Part shown: positions 1-6,044 of the stretch, piece after piece
Layout: each line of letters starts with the position of its first letter
Position numbering within the stretch: the first letter of the stretch is position 1
Source of the DNA: CAYSGL01 sp964520985
Lineage (GTDB): Bacteria; Pseudomonadota; Alphaproteobacteria; Micavibrionales; Micavibrionaceae
Reading direction: 5' to 3'
DNA: 37,067 nt
Assembly: GCA_964520985.1 (NCBI GenBank)
Contig: CAZFPB010000012.1
Coordinates: 1-37,067 of the forward strand
The notes under the pieces: generated by a model
What the model was told of the DNA's origin: nothing
The model's input: only the letters and a program-made list of their open reading frames with translations
Databases searched by the model: none
Translations under genes and position numbers: made by a program

Positions 1-170
1 GCCTCGATCTCCGCAGCGATGCTGGACCGCAGTTCAACTTCGCGCTGAGCCAGCCACCACAGCACCTTCTCGACGCGCATGTCCGGGGTCAGGAATGGGT
101 TCTCCATCCATGACCTGATGTCGTCACCGACGAGCACGTTGGCCTCAGCCTCGGGCAGTTCCGCGCTCAC
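1..170 (-). CDS. Hypothetical protein, partial (C-terminus outside window)
   Basis: This is the N-terminal 56 residues or so of an unrecognised small protein. It starts at GTG (170), which overlaps the stop of the gene above it in a GTGA junction, the coupling used all through this operon. The visible part is acidic, with two tryptophans in a helical LWWLAQRE stretch. It runs off the left edge of the window. It may be the same gene as the C-terminal fragment at the right edge if the chromosome is circular. No function can be given. Confidence 0.6.
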   Translation of the reverse strand, partial: MSAELPEAEANVLVGDDIRSWMENPFLTPDMRVEKVLWWLAQREVELRSSIAAEIE

Positions 171-448
171 GACGCACCGCCCTTGAACGGGTTGGCGTGC
201 GGGCCGCTGTACTCGTAACCATGCTCAGCGCCAGTGTCCCGACCCGCATCCCACGCTGCTGCCTCGCGCTCCCGGACATCCGTGGGGGGCAGGTAACCGG
301 CAGCGAGGAGTTCGTCCCTAACTGCCTCCATGTAGCGGTCAATCAGAATCTCCCGTGCGCCACGAGGCTCGACCTCGTCCACTGGCGGCGCCACCTCGGC
401 CCGGGACTCAGCGAGACGCTTCCGGGCGTCACCGATCGTGCCACTCAT
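167..448 (-). CDS. Hypothetical protein, 93 aa
   Basis: Unrecognised. The start MSGTIGDARK is chosen because its ATG (448) overlaps the stop of the preceding 27-codon gene as ATGA, and the gene ends in a GTGA overlap with the next. The protein is charged and probably helical (residues 1-60), then has an acidic linker and a glycine-rich tail. There are no cysteines, membrane segments or catalytic motifs. It sits in the early operon two genes below the exonuclease, so a role in early metabolism is possible but only inferred. Confidence 0.6.
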   Translation of the reverse strand: MSGTIGDARKRLAESRAEVAPPVDEVEPRGAREILIDRYMEAVRDELLAAGYLPPTDVREREAAAWDAGRDTGAEHGYEYSGPHANPFKGGAS

Positions 449-528
449 CGGAGACTCCAGGCGACGATGAATCCCAGGCAGCACAGGAACGCGGCGATGG
501 TGATGTGGCCGCTGTAATCGCGGTTCAT
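445..528 (-). CDS. Single-pass membrane microprotein, 27 aa
   Basis: A very short reading frame joined to both neighbours by ATGA overlaps, at 525-528 and 445-448. The product is MNRDYSGH followed by one hydrophobic segment of about 15 residues (ITIAAFLCCLGFIVAW) and a final SLR, so it looks like a single transmembrane helix with a short hydrophilic N-terminus. The two overlaps and the clean membrane helix are the evidence that it is real. It could be an inner-membrane effector or only a translational coupling device. Confidence 0.5.
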   Translation of the reverse strand: MNRDYSGHITIAAFLCCLGFIVAWSLR

Positions 529-1001
529 GCGGACTCACCCAGGCTCTTGACCTCGGCCTCGATTGCGGCACGGCGCTCGGGGTCGGCATTCGTCCACTCC
601 GCACGCAACGCCTCGGTGCGACTCAGCGGGTCGACGACGAACACGGCACTCTTGCCGCGAGCAATCAGCAGCGGAATGCGCTTGCTTTCGGTGATGTCCG
701 TCAGGCGCTTGATTCGCGTCCCGCCCGGCTTGTCCTTCCCAAATGTCACCTCGGGCTCGAAGTAGAGCTCGACGGCGCGGTCGCTCCAGACGGATGCGTC
801 TGCACCCCAGCAGGCAGCGAGGACACGGCGCATCCCCTTTGAGGGGCGCCAGGGTCGCGGGAAGTTCTTGAAGAACACGTTGACCGGCTGCTCTGCGCTG
901 CCCTTGCTGACGCGGTCGATGATGAAGATGCGCGGACCTGAGACGAGCTCGATTGCGTCGAGCTGGTCACTGGCCGGCGCCAGGGAGTCGGTGATGTCCA
1001 T
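525..1001 (-). CDS. Conserved phage protein next to the exonuclease, 158 aa
   Basis: Starts at ATG 1001 in a TGATG junction with the exonuclease, so the two are translationally coupled. The core (about residues 45-115) has a PWRPSKGMRRVLAACWG segment, then VELYFEPEVTFG and GGTRIKRLTDI. From memory, this pattern resembles an uncharacterised phage family that often lies beside recombination genes. No RecT, Erf or SSB motif is visible. Since the exonuclease would be expected to have a single-strand annealing partner and no other candidate is adjacent, this may be that partner or an accessory factor. That is inference from position only. Confidence 0.7.
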   Translation of the reverse strand: MDITDSLAPASDQLDAIELVSGPRIFIIDRVSKGSAEQPVNVFFKNFPRPWRPSKGMRRVLAACWGADASVWSDRAVELYFEPEVTFGKDKPGGTRIKRLTDITESKRIPLLIARGKSAVFVVDPLSRTEALRAEWTNADPERRAAIEAEVKSLGESA

Positions 1002-1687
1002 CAGGCGACTCGAATCTCGTCGGAGAAGTCAGGGGTGCGGGGTGCGATCGGCAAGCCTTCGGCGGCACGCTTGTACGCAGCGACCTTGGCGACGATCTGA
1101 GCCTCGGCCTTGTCGACGGTCTCCGCGATGGCGTCCTGCCACTTCGGGTCCGGGTAGACGCGGATGACGTAGAGCGCCATCGCGGAGGAGAACGAGATGT
1201 AGTCAGCCCATGCGCGGCCGCTGACGAAGAACCCGGTCTGGATCTGGGCGACATTCTCAGTCGGCACCACGCCCTCGAGGACGGTCTCGATGTGCTTCTT
1301 CGGCGCCCTGGACTTGACCTCGATGAACCCGTCGCTACCAACAAGACCATCGGGGCTGAATCCGACCTTCGCGCCACCTTCAAGCTGACGGACCATGAAG
1401 CCACAGGATTTGACCTGGACGCCGTTGACTGAGGCGTACATGTCGACCGCGTAGGGCTCCTCGATGACGCCGCGCCACATGGCATCCGAGACGAAGTTGT
1501 TCTGCGTCTCGTCGGTCAGTCGTTCGCCGGCCAGGGTGGTGATGACGCCGCGGCTGATGTCGTTGTTCGCGGGTTGCAACGTCTTCGTGGTGATGAGCTT
1601 GCCGATGGCTGACGCGGTGATGAGTCCTCGCCGAAGGTCGTGCCACTCGGGAGTTCGCTGCTCCACGTCGTAGGTGGTGAGTGTCAT
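1001..1687 (-). CDS. YqaJ/lambda-exonuclease-family viral recombinase
   Basis: A 228-residue nuclease of the PD-(D/E)XK fold that would resect double-stranded DNA ends for phage recombination. Visible motifs are RTPEWHDLR (11-19, the typical YqaJ N-terminal signature), GVIEEPYA (73-80), GFSPDGLV (D113), FIEVKSR (E123 and K125, the catalytic E-x-K) and VAQIQTGF (147-153). Start MTLTTYDVEQ is chosen for the ATGA overlap with the upstream gene; longer starts would run into that gene. The usual family length is about 200-320 residues, so this is complete. The downstream 158-residue protein is the likely partner. Confidence 0.9.
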   Translation of the reverse strand: MTLTTYDVEQRTPEWHDLRRGLITASAIGKLITTKTLQPANNDISRGVITTLAGERLTDETQNNFVSDAMWRGVIEEPYAVDMYASVNGVQVKSCGFMVRQLEGGAKVGFSPDGLVGSDGFIEVKSRAPKKHIETVLEGVVPTENVAQIQTGFFVSGRAWADYISFSSAMALYVIRVYPDPKWQDAIAETVDKAEAQIVAKVAAYKRAAEGLPIAPRTPDFSDEIRVA

Positions 1688-1842
1688 GCCACTTCTCCTA
1701 GGTGTACTTCGCCGGCCGTCTGTGCGGCGCGTGTGGTCGTGGGTTCGCCGAGCCATCCGCATGTGCAGAACGGGACGACTTCCTGGCCGATGTGGTTGAA
1801 GCCGAGGGCGTGGTTGATGTCGCCGTAGACGCGGGAGGTCAT
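1684..1842 (-). CDS. Hypothetical protein, 52 aa
   Basis: Small frame coupled at both ends by ATGA overlaps (1839-1842 and 1684-1687). The product contains HALGFNH, a CTCGW pair of cysteines and ALGFNHIGQEVVPF, so it may bind one metal ion, but two cysteines and two histidines are weak evidence. A purine-rich GGAGAAGT near its 3' end supplies the ribosome binding site for the exonuclease. Unrecognised. Confidence 0.6.
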   Translation of the reverse strand: MTSRVYGDINHALGFNHIGQEVVPFCTCGWLGEPTTTRAAQTAGEVHLGEVA

Positions 1843-2036
1843 GGGGTCACGTCCTGTCCCGTAATGGGTCCGCCGAACGAGAAACCCGCGGTGTATTTAG
1901 GCTCAGAGCGGCAGTTGCTCAGCGAGCAAAGGCGCTTTAACTTGCGCTTGGCGATGTCAGGCGGGAAGCCGCGACCATCCGGCACGACGGCAATCGAGCG
2001 CCCACATAGTTGGCATATCTGCACTGGGTAGCTCAT
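1839..2036 (-). CDS. Putative zinc-binding protein, 65 aa
   Basis: Start MSYPVQICQL is chosen for the ATGA overlap with the stop of the upstream gene; the longer frame would overlap that gene entirely. It has CQLCGRS near the N-terminus and CSLSNC about 28 residues later, a four-cysteine arrangement that could form a zinc ribbon. The rest is basic in the middle and glycine-rich at the end. Function unknown; one of many small zinc proteins in this phage. Confidence 0.65.
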   Translation of the reverse strand: MSYPVQICQLCGRSIAVVPDGRGFPPDIAKRKLKRLCSLSNCRSEPKYTAGFSFGGPITGQDVTP

Positions 2037-2266
2037 CGACTGGCCTCCACGAACACGCAGCGCACGGTGTTCCGCGATGCCACGTACAGGTGGTCTGCGT
2101 GAGCCCGCTCCTTGCCGCACGTTGCACAGAGAGCTTTGCCGGCGGATTTCTTCGCAGCCTTGGCCTTCGCGCGCTGTTCGGCCCATGCGGTCAACTCAGG
2201 CGGCTCGGGGATGTCGGCCCACCATTCGGCGTTGCGCTCGTCCTGGACTTCCTTCGGGGCGGTCAT
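2033..2266 (-). CDS. Putative zinc-finger protein, 77 aa
   Basis: Coupled by ATGA to both neighbours. The N-terminal half is charged and helical (NAEWWADIPEPPELTAWAEQ, then a lysine/alanine-rich stretch). The C-terminal half has CATCGKERAHADH and a final C, a C-x2-C-x6-H-x2-H spacing that fits a small zinc finger. Unrecognised; possible nucleic-acid or protein adaptor. Confidence 0.65.
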   Translation of the reverse strand: MTAPKEVQDERNAEWWADIPEPPELTAWAEQRAKAKAAKKSAGKALCATCGKERAHADHLYVASRNTVRCVFVEASR

Positions 2267-2424
2267 GGGGTCACGCCCTCATCGGCCCACGGAACGCCTT
2301 CGTAGTTGTTGGCGTAGAAGCGGTCGAAGTCGCAGAACGCGCAGACGTTGCTGTTCGTGTGGTCACAATCCTTGGTCTCGCGCCAGAACTTGTACCCCTT
2401 GCGGCCAGCGACATATCGGCTCAT
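2263..2424 (-). CDS. Hypothetical protein, 53 aa
   Basis: Frame between two ATGA overlaps (2421-2424 and 2263-2266), too short for most gene finders but with ordinary high-GC third positions. The product begins MSRYVAGRKGYKFWRET and contains CDHTNSNVCAFCDFDRF, a C-x-H-x5-C-x2-C pattern that could bind zinc. Aromatic-rich and acidic at the end. No known family recognised. Confidence 0.6.
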   Translation of the reverse strand: MSRYVAGRKGYKFWRETKDCDHTNSNVCAFCDFDRFYANNYEGVPWADEGVTP

Positions 2425-2630
2425 GCGGCACCTCCAGCGACCCGCTCAAGTTCCGCGGCCCAGTCGAGAATCTGCGACGACCTGGTGCCATCAACGCGCC
2501 CAACCGTTCGCCGGAAGTCGAGAACAGCAGCGAACACAGCGGCCTCGACAGCAGCATCGAACTGGTCATCGCCGGTCAGAGTGCGGACGTCAGCGGGGGC
2601 TTCGGGCCAACGTGCTTGGGTTGCAGTCAT
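2421..2630 (-). CDS. Hypothetical protein, 69 aa
   Basis: Start ATG 2630 overlaps the stop of the membrane protein gene as ATGA. The sequence has DDQFDAAVEAAVFAAVLDF, likely one amphipathic helix, and a second helix SSQILDWAAELERVAG at the end. No cysteine pairs or catalytic motif. Unrecognised early-operon protein. Confidence 0.6.
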   Translation of the reverse strand: MTATQARWPEAPADVRTLTGDDQFDAAVEAAVFAAVLDFRRTVGRVDGTRSSQILDWAAELERVAGGAA

Positions 2631-3358
2631 GCGAAGCTCCTCGTCCAGAAATCGGGAGAGTCGGGACCAGGGATCTCGACAGGCTCGGGCGGTGGTGGCG
2701 TTGTGGGGAACGCAGAGCGAGCGGCCCTCGTGCTTCTGAAGACAGGCACGTCCGGGTAGTTGCGCTTAATCAGCGCCCACTGGTTGACCCGCTCAGCCCT
2801 CGCCTCCTTTGCGAGAGGCGTAGGCATGTCGTCCAACCAGAAGAAGATCGACACTGGGATTGCGACCGCACCCAATAGGCCGAAGATGAACCCGATTAGC
2901 GACGGCGCATTCACGTCTTCCTCAACAGTCAGCCCAAACATCGTCCACATGGCAGCGGTGAACGCGATGACCACGAGCGGAAACCACCCCGGAGTGCCGT
3001 CTAACGCTGAGAATCGCGGCTCGACTAGTGCGACGAGCTTTGCCTTCTCGGCCCGGAAGCCCTCGGAACCCAGAGTCACGGTTCCGTACCCCTCAATGAG
3101 GGCGGTCACATTGCCGCTATTGATTCCCTCGTTGTAGGTGTTCTTGCCGTTGAAGTAGGCGTAGTAGCCACATGCGCAGTCCTTCGAGGCGACCTGGTGC
3201 TTGTAGCCGTAGCCGCACTGGGCGACGTTCTCTCCGGGCTTGAAGATGCCGCCGTGGGATGGGCCTGCAAGTCGGCCGAGTCGGTCGACCTTGAAAGCCC
3301 GCAGTCCGACAAGGGACCCCGCGATGAAGAGACGCCCACTGAACCTTGAGTCAGACAT
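2627..3358 (-). CDS. Two-pass membrane protein with an actinophage N-terminal domain
   Basis: A 243-residue protein. The first 110 residues form a soluble domain with FKPGENVAQC, a CACGYYAYF motif and then EGYGTVTLGSEGFRAEKAKL. I recognise this pattern from unnamed proteins common in actinobacteria and their phages. Two membrane helices follow (about 124-144, WFPLVVIAFTAAMWTMF; about 153-175, LIGFIFGLLGAVAIPVSIFF), then a basic, proline-rich cytoplasmic tail ending PPPPEPVEIPGPD. It starts inside the end of the 39-codon gene above. Role unknown; envelope modification or superinfection exclusion would fit an early membrane protein but is not shown. Confidence 0.75.
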   Translation of the reverse strand: MSDSRFSGRLFIAGSLVGLRAFKVDRLGRLAGPSHGGIFKPGENVAQCGYGYKHQVASKDCACGYYAYFNGKNTYNEGINSGNVTALIEGYGTVTLGSEGFRAEKAKLVALVEPRFSALDGTPGWFPLVVIAFTAAMWTMFGLTVEEDVNAPSLIGFIFGLLGAVAIPVSIFFWLDDMPTPLAKEARAERVNQWALIKRNYPDVPVFRSTRAARSAFPTTPPPPEPVEIPGPDSPDFWTRSFA

Positions 3359-3470
3359 GGGCGGGCTCCTTCGCTGGAACCGAGGGCGCGACCCTTGCTG
3401 GCTCGGGCACGGAGGGTGCGGTCAGTGGTTCAAACTCGACCTCGCGCGGGTTCTTGCCGATGTCACCCAT
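3351..3470 (-). CDS. Hypothetical protein, 39 aa
   Basis: A short frame that fills the space between two well supported genes: its ATG (3470) forms a TGATG junction with the gene above, and its last codons overlap the start of the membrane protein by eight bases. The product is proline- and glutamate-rich with no fold visible (TAPSVPEPARVAPSVPAKEP). It may be a real small protein or a translated coupling leader. Confidence 0.5.
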   Translation of the reverse strand: MGDIGKNPREVEFEPLTAPSVPEPARVAPSVPAKEPAHV

Positions 3471-3769
3471 CACGACCACCTCCCGTCACGCTGAATCGGA
3501 ACCACGTTCGAGTTGGCGACCACCGGCAGCCGCTCGCAAGCAGCCTGAGTGTGCGCAGCGAGGGCAACCGACTGGTCCGCGTGGGCATCGAGGCTGGTAG
3601 GCTCCGGGTGCGACACCCAGGCTGCGTTCTCCGCATCCATCGCACGAACAGCACGCCGGTCAGCCTCAGCTTGGACGTCGCGCCGTACCCACCAGATGGT
3701 CAGCGGGCCGAGGGTCAGGAGAGCGGCGGTCAACAGGAACCAACCGAAGCCAATCGTCTCGGGGGTCAT
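3470..3769 (-). CDS. Single-pass membrane protein, 99 aa
   Basis: Start MTPETIGFGW is chosen for the TGATG overlap with the DUF3592-like gene. An N-terminal membrane helix (about residues 6-27, TIGFGWFLLTAALLTLGPLTIWW) is followed by a charged helix VRRDVQAEADRRAVRAMDAE and a soluble, alanine-rich tail. The layout suggests an N-out anchor with a cytoplasmic coiled helix. It is the middle of three adjacent early membrane proteins. Function unknown. Confidence 0.65.
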   Translation of the reverse strand: MTPETIGFGWFLLTAALLTLGPLTIWWVRRDVQAEADRRAVRAMDAENAAWVSHPEPTSLDAHADQSVALAAHTQAACERLPVVANSNVVPIQRDGRWS

Positions 3770-4200
3770 CACTTCGCCACCCGCTTCACGAAGTTGCAGT
3801 CCCAACCCGGAGTGCTCGCCCACTGGTAATGGCGCTTGCACGACAGGTGGACTGTGTCGCCAACATTGACCAGCGTGCAACGAGTGTCATCACAAGCACG
3901 CTCGCGACCATCCGTGAACTCGATGACGTAACGCTCGGTTGACGACTCGCCATCGTTCACCAGGCGGCTCTCGACCTTGGCGACCGTCCCGTTGACCGGC
4001 TTCCACTTGTGATAGTCCGAGCCGTAGGGATAGAAGCCGAGAGCAAGACCAATCAGCGACAAGAGTGCGATGCCGCCAAGAAGAAGGGTCATGCCAGGTT
4101 CATCACGAGCGACCCAAACCGCTAGGCCGGCGAGCGCCAGGGTGGCAATCAACCAGACCGGCAGCCCAATCAGAACTCCAAGTGACCAGTGCTCGTTCAT
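3769..4200 (-). CDS. DUF3592-like membrane protein
   Basis: A 143-residue protein with two N-terminal membrane helices (about 8-29 and 38-57), then an extracytoplasmic beta-rich domain. Motifs HKWKPVNGTVAKVESRL, ERYVIEF, CDDTRCTLVNVGD and WASTPGWDC are typical of the DUF3592-type proteins found in many actinobacteriophages. The cysteines may form disulfides outside the cell. Start is ATG 4200 (TGATG with the gene above); a GTG one codon earlier is also possible. The family has no established function; placement among early membrane proteins would suit an exclusion or envelope role. Confidence 0.75.
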   Translation of the reverse strand: MNEHWSLGVLIGLPVWLIATLALAGLAVWVARDEPGMTLLLGGIALLSLIGLALGFYPYGSDYHKWKPVNGTVAKVESRLVNDGESSTERYVIEFTDGRERACDDTRCTLVNVGDTVHLSCKRHYQWASTPGWDCNFVKRVAK

Positions 4201-4382
4201 CACGGCACCGCCTTGTAAACCGGCACAGCCACGACATCAACGGGGGGAGTCCACGTCTCCCAAGCAGCCGCACGCCACGCAATCGTGCGACGACCATCCG
4301 GCCACTCCTCCATTAGAAACTGGCCGTGATGCTGCGACGGCACCGAGGTGAACACCCTCGGCTCGACGTTGTTGCTGTCCAT
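4200..4382 (-). CDS. Hypothetical protein, 60 aa
   Basis: First gene below a 190-base gap that follows the HNH gene. Start MDSNNVEPRV is chosen because a purine-rich AAAAGAG lies upstream and the longer frame would extend through the hairpin at 4420-4449. The product has WPDGRRTIAWRAAAWETW, with several tryptophans, and ends in a TGATG junction with the DUF3592-like gene. Unrecognised. Confidence 0.55.
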   Translation of the reverse strand: MDSNNVEPRVFTSVPSQHHGQFLMEEWPDGRRTIAWRAAAWETWTPPVDVVAVPVYKAVP

Positions 4383-4419
4383 CGGTGTACTCTTTTCTGT
4401 AGGAACTTGCTTTCCTTGC

Positions 4420-4449
4420 GCCCCTCCGGTCTCGACCACCGAGAGGGGC
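4420..4449 (-). terminator. Stem-loop in the HNH / 60-aa intergenic gap (direction uncertain)
   Basis: Eleven base pairs in two blocks (GCCCCTC with GAGGGGC, and CGGT with ACCG) separated by one bulged A at 4442, capped by the seven-base loop CTCGACC. It lies in the 192-base gap between the HNH gene and the next gene on the minus strand. No clear T run follows on either strand (TTCTTC on plus), so it may be a weak terminator, an attenuator or an RNA processing site. I see no further gene in 4383-4574. Confidence 0.5.
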
Positions 4450-4574
4450 TTCTTCACGTTCTGGGGGAGTGGCGGACCGCGCATCTTTGCGAGGGGTACG
4501 CGACCCGCCTGGAGTGCCGTTGTGGCGGCATCCCTACCGACGCCGGATACCAGTACGGCGTCGGAGGCTGGTGG

Positions 4575-5042
4575 TTAGCCGGCGCGTTGGCGGGCGGCGT
4601 AGGTGCGACATCGAGCGGCGCCGCAGGTTCGGCATGTGCGCCCCCCCGACTTGGGGATCACATAGGTATTGTCCGGCGTGTACTCGTGCCCGTATGGGCA
4701 GTGAGTCTTGGCCGCGTTGTTCTGGCCGGTCTTGCCGCGAACCAGGTTGACGTGCTGCGTGACGGCTTCAAGGTGGGCGGGGTTCACGCAGGCCCGATTT
4801 CGGCAAAGGTGGTCGAGAACTAGCCCAGGGGGAATGCGCCCGTTCTCGAGCTCGAAGGTCACTCGATGTGCGGCGTAGTGGACTCGCTCAAACTTGAACT
4901 GGCCGTAACCAACGGACGTCTTATGCCCAAGCCACGTCCAGCACCCGTCGACCTCGAGATATCTGGTTGCGACTCGCTGCGCTGCCGAAGCGAGGGCCTC
5001 CGGGCTGAGGTCCAGGATGCAGTTGGCGTTGGGGTATGTCAT
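4575..5042 (-). CDS. HNH endonuclease (HNH_3-like)
   Basis: A 155-residue nuclease. The order CWTWLG, YGQFKF, AHRVTFELENG, LDHLCRNRACVNPAHLE, then THCPYGHEYTPDNTY and a terminal CRTCGAARC follows the HNH_3-type free-standing nucleases common in phages of actinobacteria. The LDH histidine and the NPAH histidine are the expected metal and catalytic residues. Start ATG 5042 gives the ATGA overlap; an ATG three codons earlier is possible. It is probably a site-specific, selfish endonuclease, here in the early operon just below excisionase. Confidence 0.85.
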   Translation of the reverse strand: MTYPNANCILDLSPEALASAAQRVATRYLEVDGCWTWLGHKTSVGYGQFKFERVHYAAHRVTFELENGRIPPGLVLDHLCRNRACVNPAHLEAVTQHVNLVRGKTGQNNAAKTHCPYGHEYTPDNTYVIPKSGGRTCRTCGAARCRTYAARQRAG

Positions 5043-5374
5043 CCAACCCACCGCCTCAACCTGAACGGGCGCCCATCGTTGCCACTGGTTGAGCCCTCGC
5101 AGACCTCCCAGGCATCGGCCTTGACCATGGGTCGGCCTTTGCCCGTGAAGGTGTTCCAGAAGGCGCTGTAACGGTGTGGCTCGATGCCGGCGTCAGACAT
5201 CAGGGCGCGGACGCGGTTGACGCTGACCTCGCCGTCGTGCGCCATTGCGTCAAGTCGGCAAGCTGCGAGGAACTGGTCCGGGTCGTCCTGGCCGATCGGA
5301 GACGTGATGTCTGCGACGAGCGAAAGGAGATCGTTCGTGTCGTCGTCAACCGGGGCGAACTGCGGGGCACTCAT
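5039..5374 (-). CDS. Hypothetical early protein, 111 aa
   Basis: Coupled to the excisionase-like gene (TGATG) and to the HNH gene (ATGA). The N-terminal half is acidic (DDDTNDLLSLVADI), followed by a helical region DPDQFLAACRLDAMAHDGEVSVNRVRALM and a C-terminal part with YSAFWNTFTGKGRPMVKADAWE. The spacing suggests a small helical DNA-binding fold like those in early actinophage regulators, but no named family was recognised. Confidence 0.6.
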   Translation of the reverse strand: MSAPQFAPVDDDTNDLLSLVADITSPIGQDDPDQFLAACRLDAMAHDGEVSVNRVRALMSDAGIEPHRYSAFWNTFTGKGRPMVKADAWEVCEGSTSGNDGRPFRLRRWVG

Positions 5375-5580
5375 CAGGCAGCCCTGCGCTTCCTGCGACG
5401 AGTGGTGCTGTTGGAACCGGCGGCGACCATTGCCTGGATGTCTTCGACTGTGGTCATCCAGCGACCGGCGATCTTCGAACCGCCAAGTCGACCGGTGCGC
5501 AACTGCTCGCGAACCCAGTCGGCGTTGCCGAAGGGGAGTTCCTTCGCGGCCTGTTCGGGGGTTAGCCACTCAACGGTCAT
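5374..5580 (-). CDS. xis: Probable excisionase / MerR-type DNA-binding protein
   Basis: A 68-residue protein with a winged helix of the excisionase type: WLTPEQAAKELPFGNADWVREQLRTG, a short turn, SKIAGRWMTTVEDIQAMV, and a strongly basic tail RRRKRRAA. Such proteins bend attachment-site DNA and turn the integrase toward excision. Start MTVEWL is set by an ATGA overlap with the Cro-like gene. The position right after the early regulator and across from the repressor is the usual place for excisionase. A general HTH regulator is the alternative. Confidence 0.7.
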   Translation of the reverse strand: MTVEWLTPEQAAKELPFGNADWVREQLRTGRLGGSKIAGRWMTTVEDIQAMVAAGSNSTTRRRKRRAA

Positions 5581-5846
5581 GCCGCACGTCCATTGGATGC
5601 CGAGACAGTAGACGCCGTGACCACGAAAAGGAGGCCGGGAGGGCACCGAAGCGCCTCCTCGATGGCAGCAGCCGTCGCCTTGTTGCACGACTTCCGCTTG
5701 CCGTTGCAAAGGTGGTTGACGATGGCGTGGCCCAAGCCGGCCTCTCGCGCCAACTCGCGCTGTGACCAGCGCATTGCCTTGAGGTAGTCGAGCAGTAGTC
5801 GGCGGCTTCGCAGCTCCACGTTCAACCTCCACAGGTCGTTATCCAT
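5577..5846 (-). CDS. Cro-like helix-turn-helix regulator
   Basis: An 89-residue protein, first gene of the minus-strand early operon. It has an HTH_XRE-like segment WSQRELAREAGLGHAIVNHL (about 27-46), followed by NGKRKSCNKATAAAIEEAL. Start MDNDLW is chosen because GGAGAA stands seven bases upstream. The gene faces the repressor across the 5847-6044 control region, the classic place for a Cro that shuts off the repressor. The C-terminus after residue 70 is short and uncharged. A lytic regulator is likely, exact activity inferred. Confidence 0.75.
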   Translation of the reverse strand: MDNDLWRLNVELRSRRLLLDYLKAMRWSQRELAREAGLGHAIVNHLCNGKRKSCNKATAAAIEEALRCPPGLLFVVTASTVSASNGRAA

Positions 5847-5892
5847 TTGCTTCTCCGTCACTGTAGGCAGCGTGGCTGGTGTATGGCAAGAC

Positions 5893-5920
5893 ACTAGACG
5901 ATGTAGACACGAGTTGTCTA
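5893..5920 (-). promoter_or_regulatory. Candidate early promoter PR-like (minus strand)
   Basis: On the minus strand TAGACA (5920-5915) matches the -35 consensus at five of six bases. TCTAGT (5898-5893) fits the -10 at four of six, with a 16-base spacer. It would start transcription about 40 bases upstream of the Cro-like gene. The first palindromic operator (5902-5922) covers the -35 and spacer, so a bound repressor would block it. Confidence 0.5.
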
Positions 5921-5922
5921 CA
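5902..5922. promoter_or_regulatory. Palindromic operator O1 (TGTAGACA-5-TGTCTACA)
   Basis: Perfect 8-base inverted repeat with a 5-base spacer, TGTAGACA / TGTCTACA, in the divergent region between the Cro-like and repressor genes. The symmetry and its overlap with the promoter candidate suit a dimeric HTH repressor. A related site lies at 5979-6002. Whether the phage repressor or the Cro-like protein binds is inference. Confidence 0.6.
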
Positions 5923-5978
5923 CCCGATTCGGACAGAACCGCCAGAATCCCGCTTGGCCGCGGCTTACACGGTCGTAA

Positions 5979-6002
5979 CTTGTAGGCGGTACTGTCTACA
6001 AG
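5979..6002. promoter_or_regulatory. Second operator-like palindrome O2
   Basis: CTTGTAG and CTACAAG face each other over 10 bases. The right half (5993-6000) is identical to the TGTCTACA half-site of O1, and the left half keeps TGTAG. It lies 43-66 bases upstream of the repressor start, so it could serve repressor autoregulation. No good -10 for the repressor promoter could be picked out nearby. Confidence 0.5.
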
Positions 6003-6044
6003 AAAGTTGGACAGTCCCGGCGTGTTGCAAGGAATCTCGTAGAC

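Noticed and set aside
4450..4574. Possible tRNA in the HNH downstream gap
   Set aside because: Some stems can be drawn but no cloverleaf with a GTTC-type T-loop and anticodon arm could be completed.
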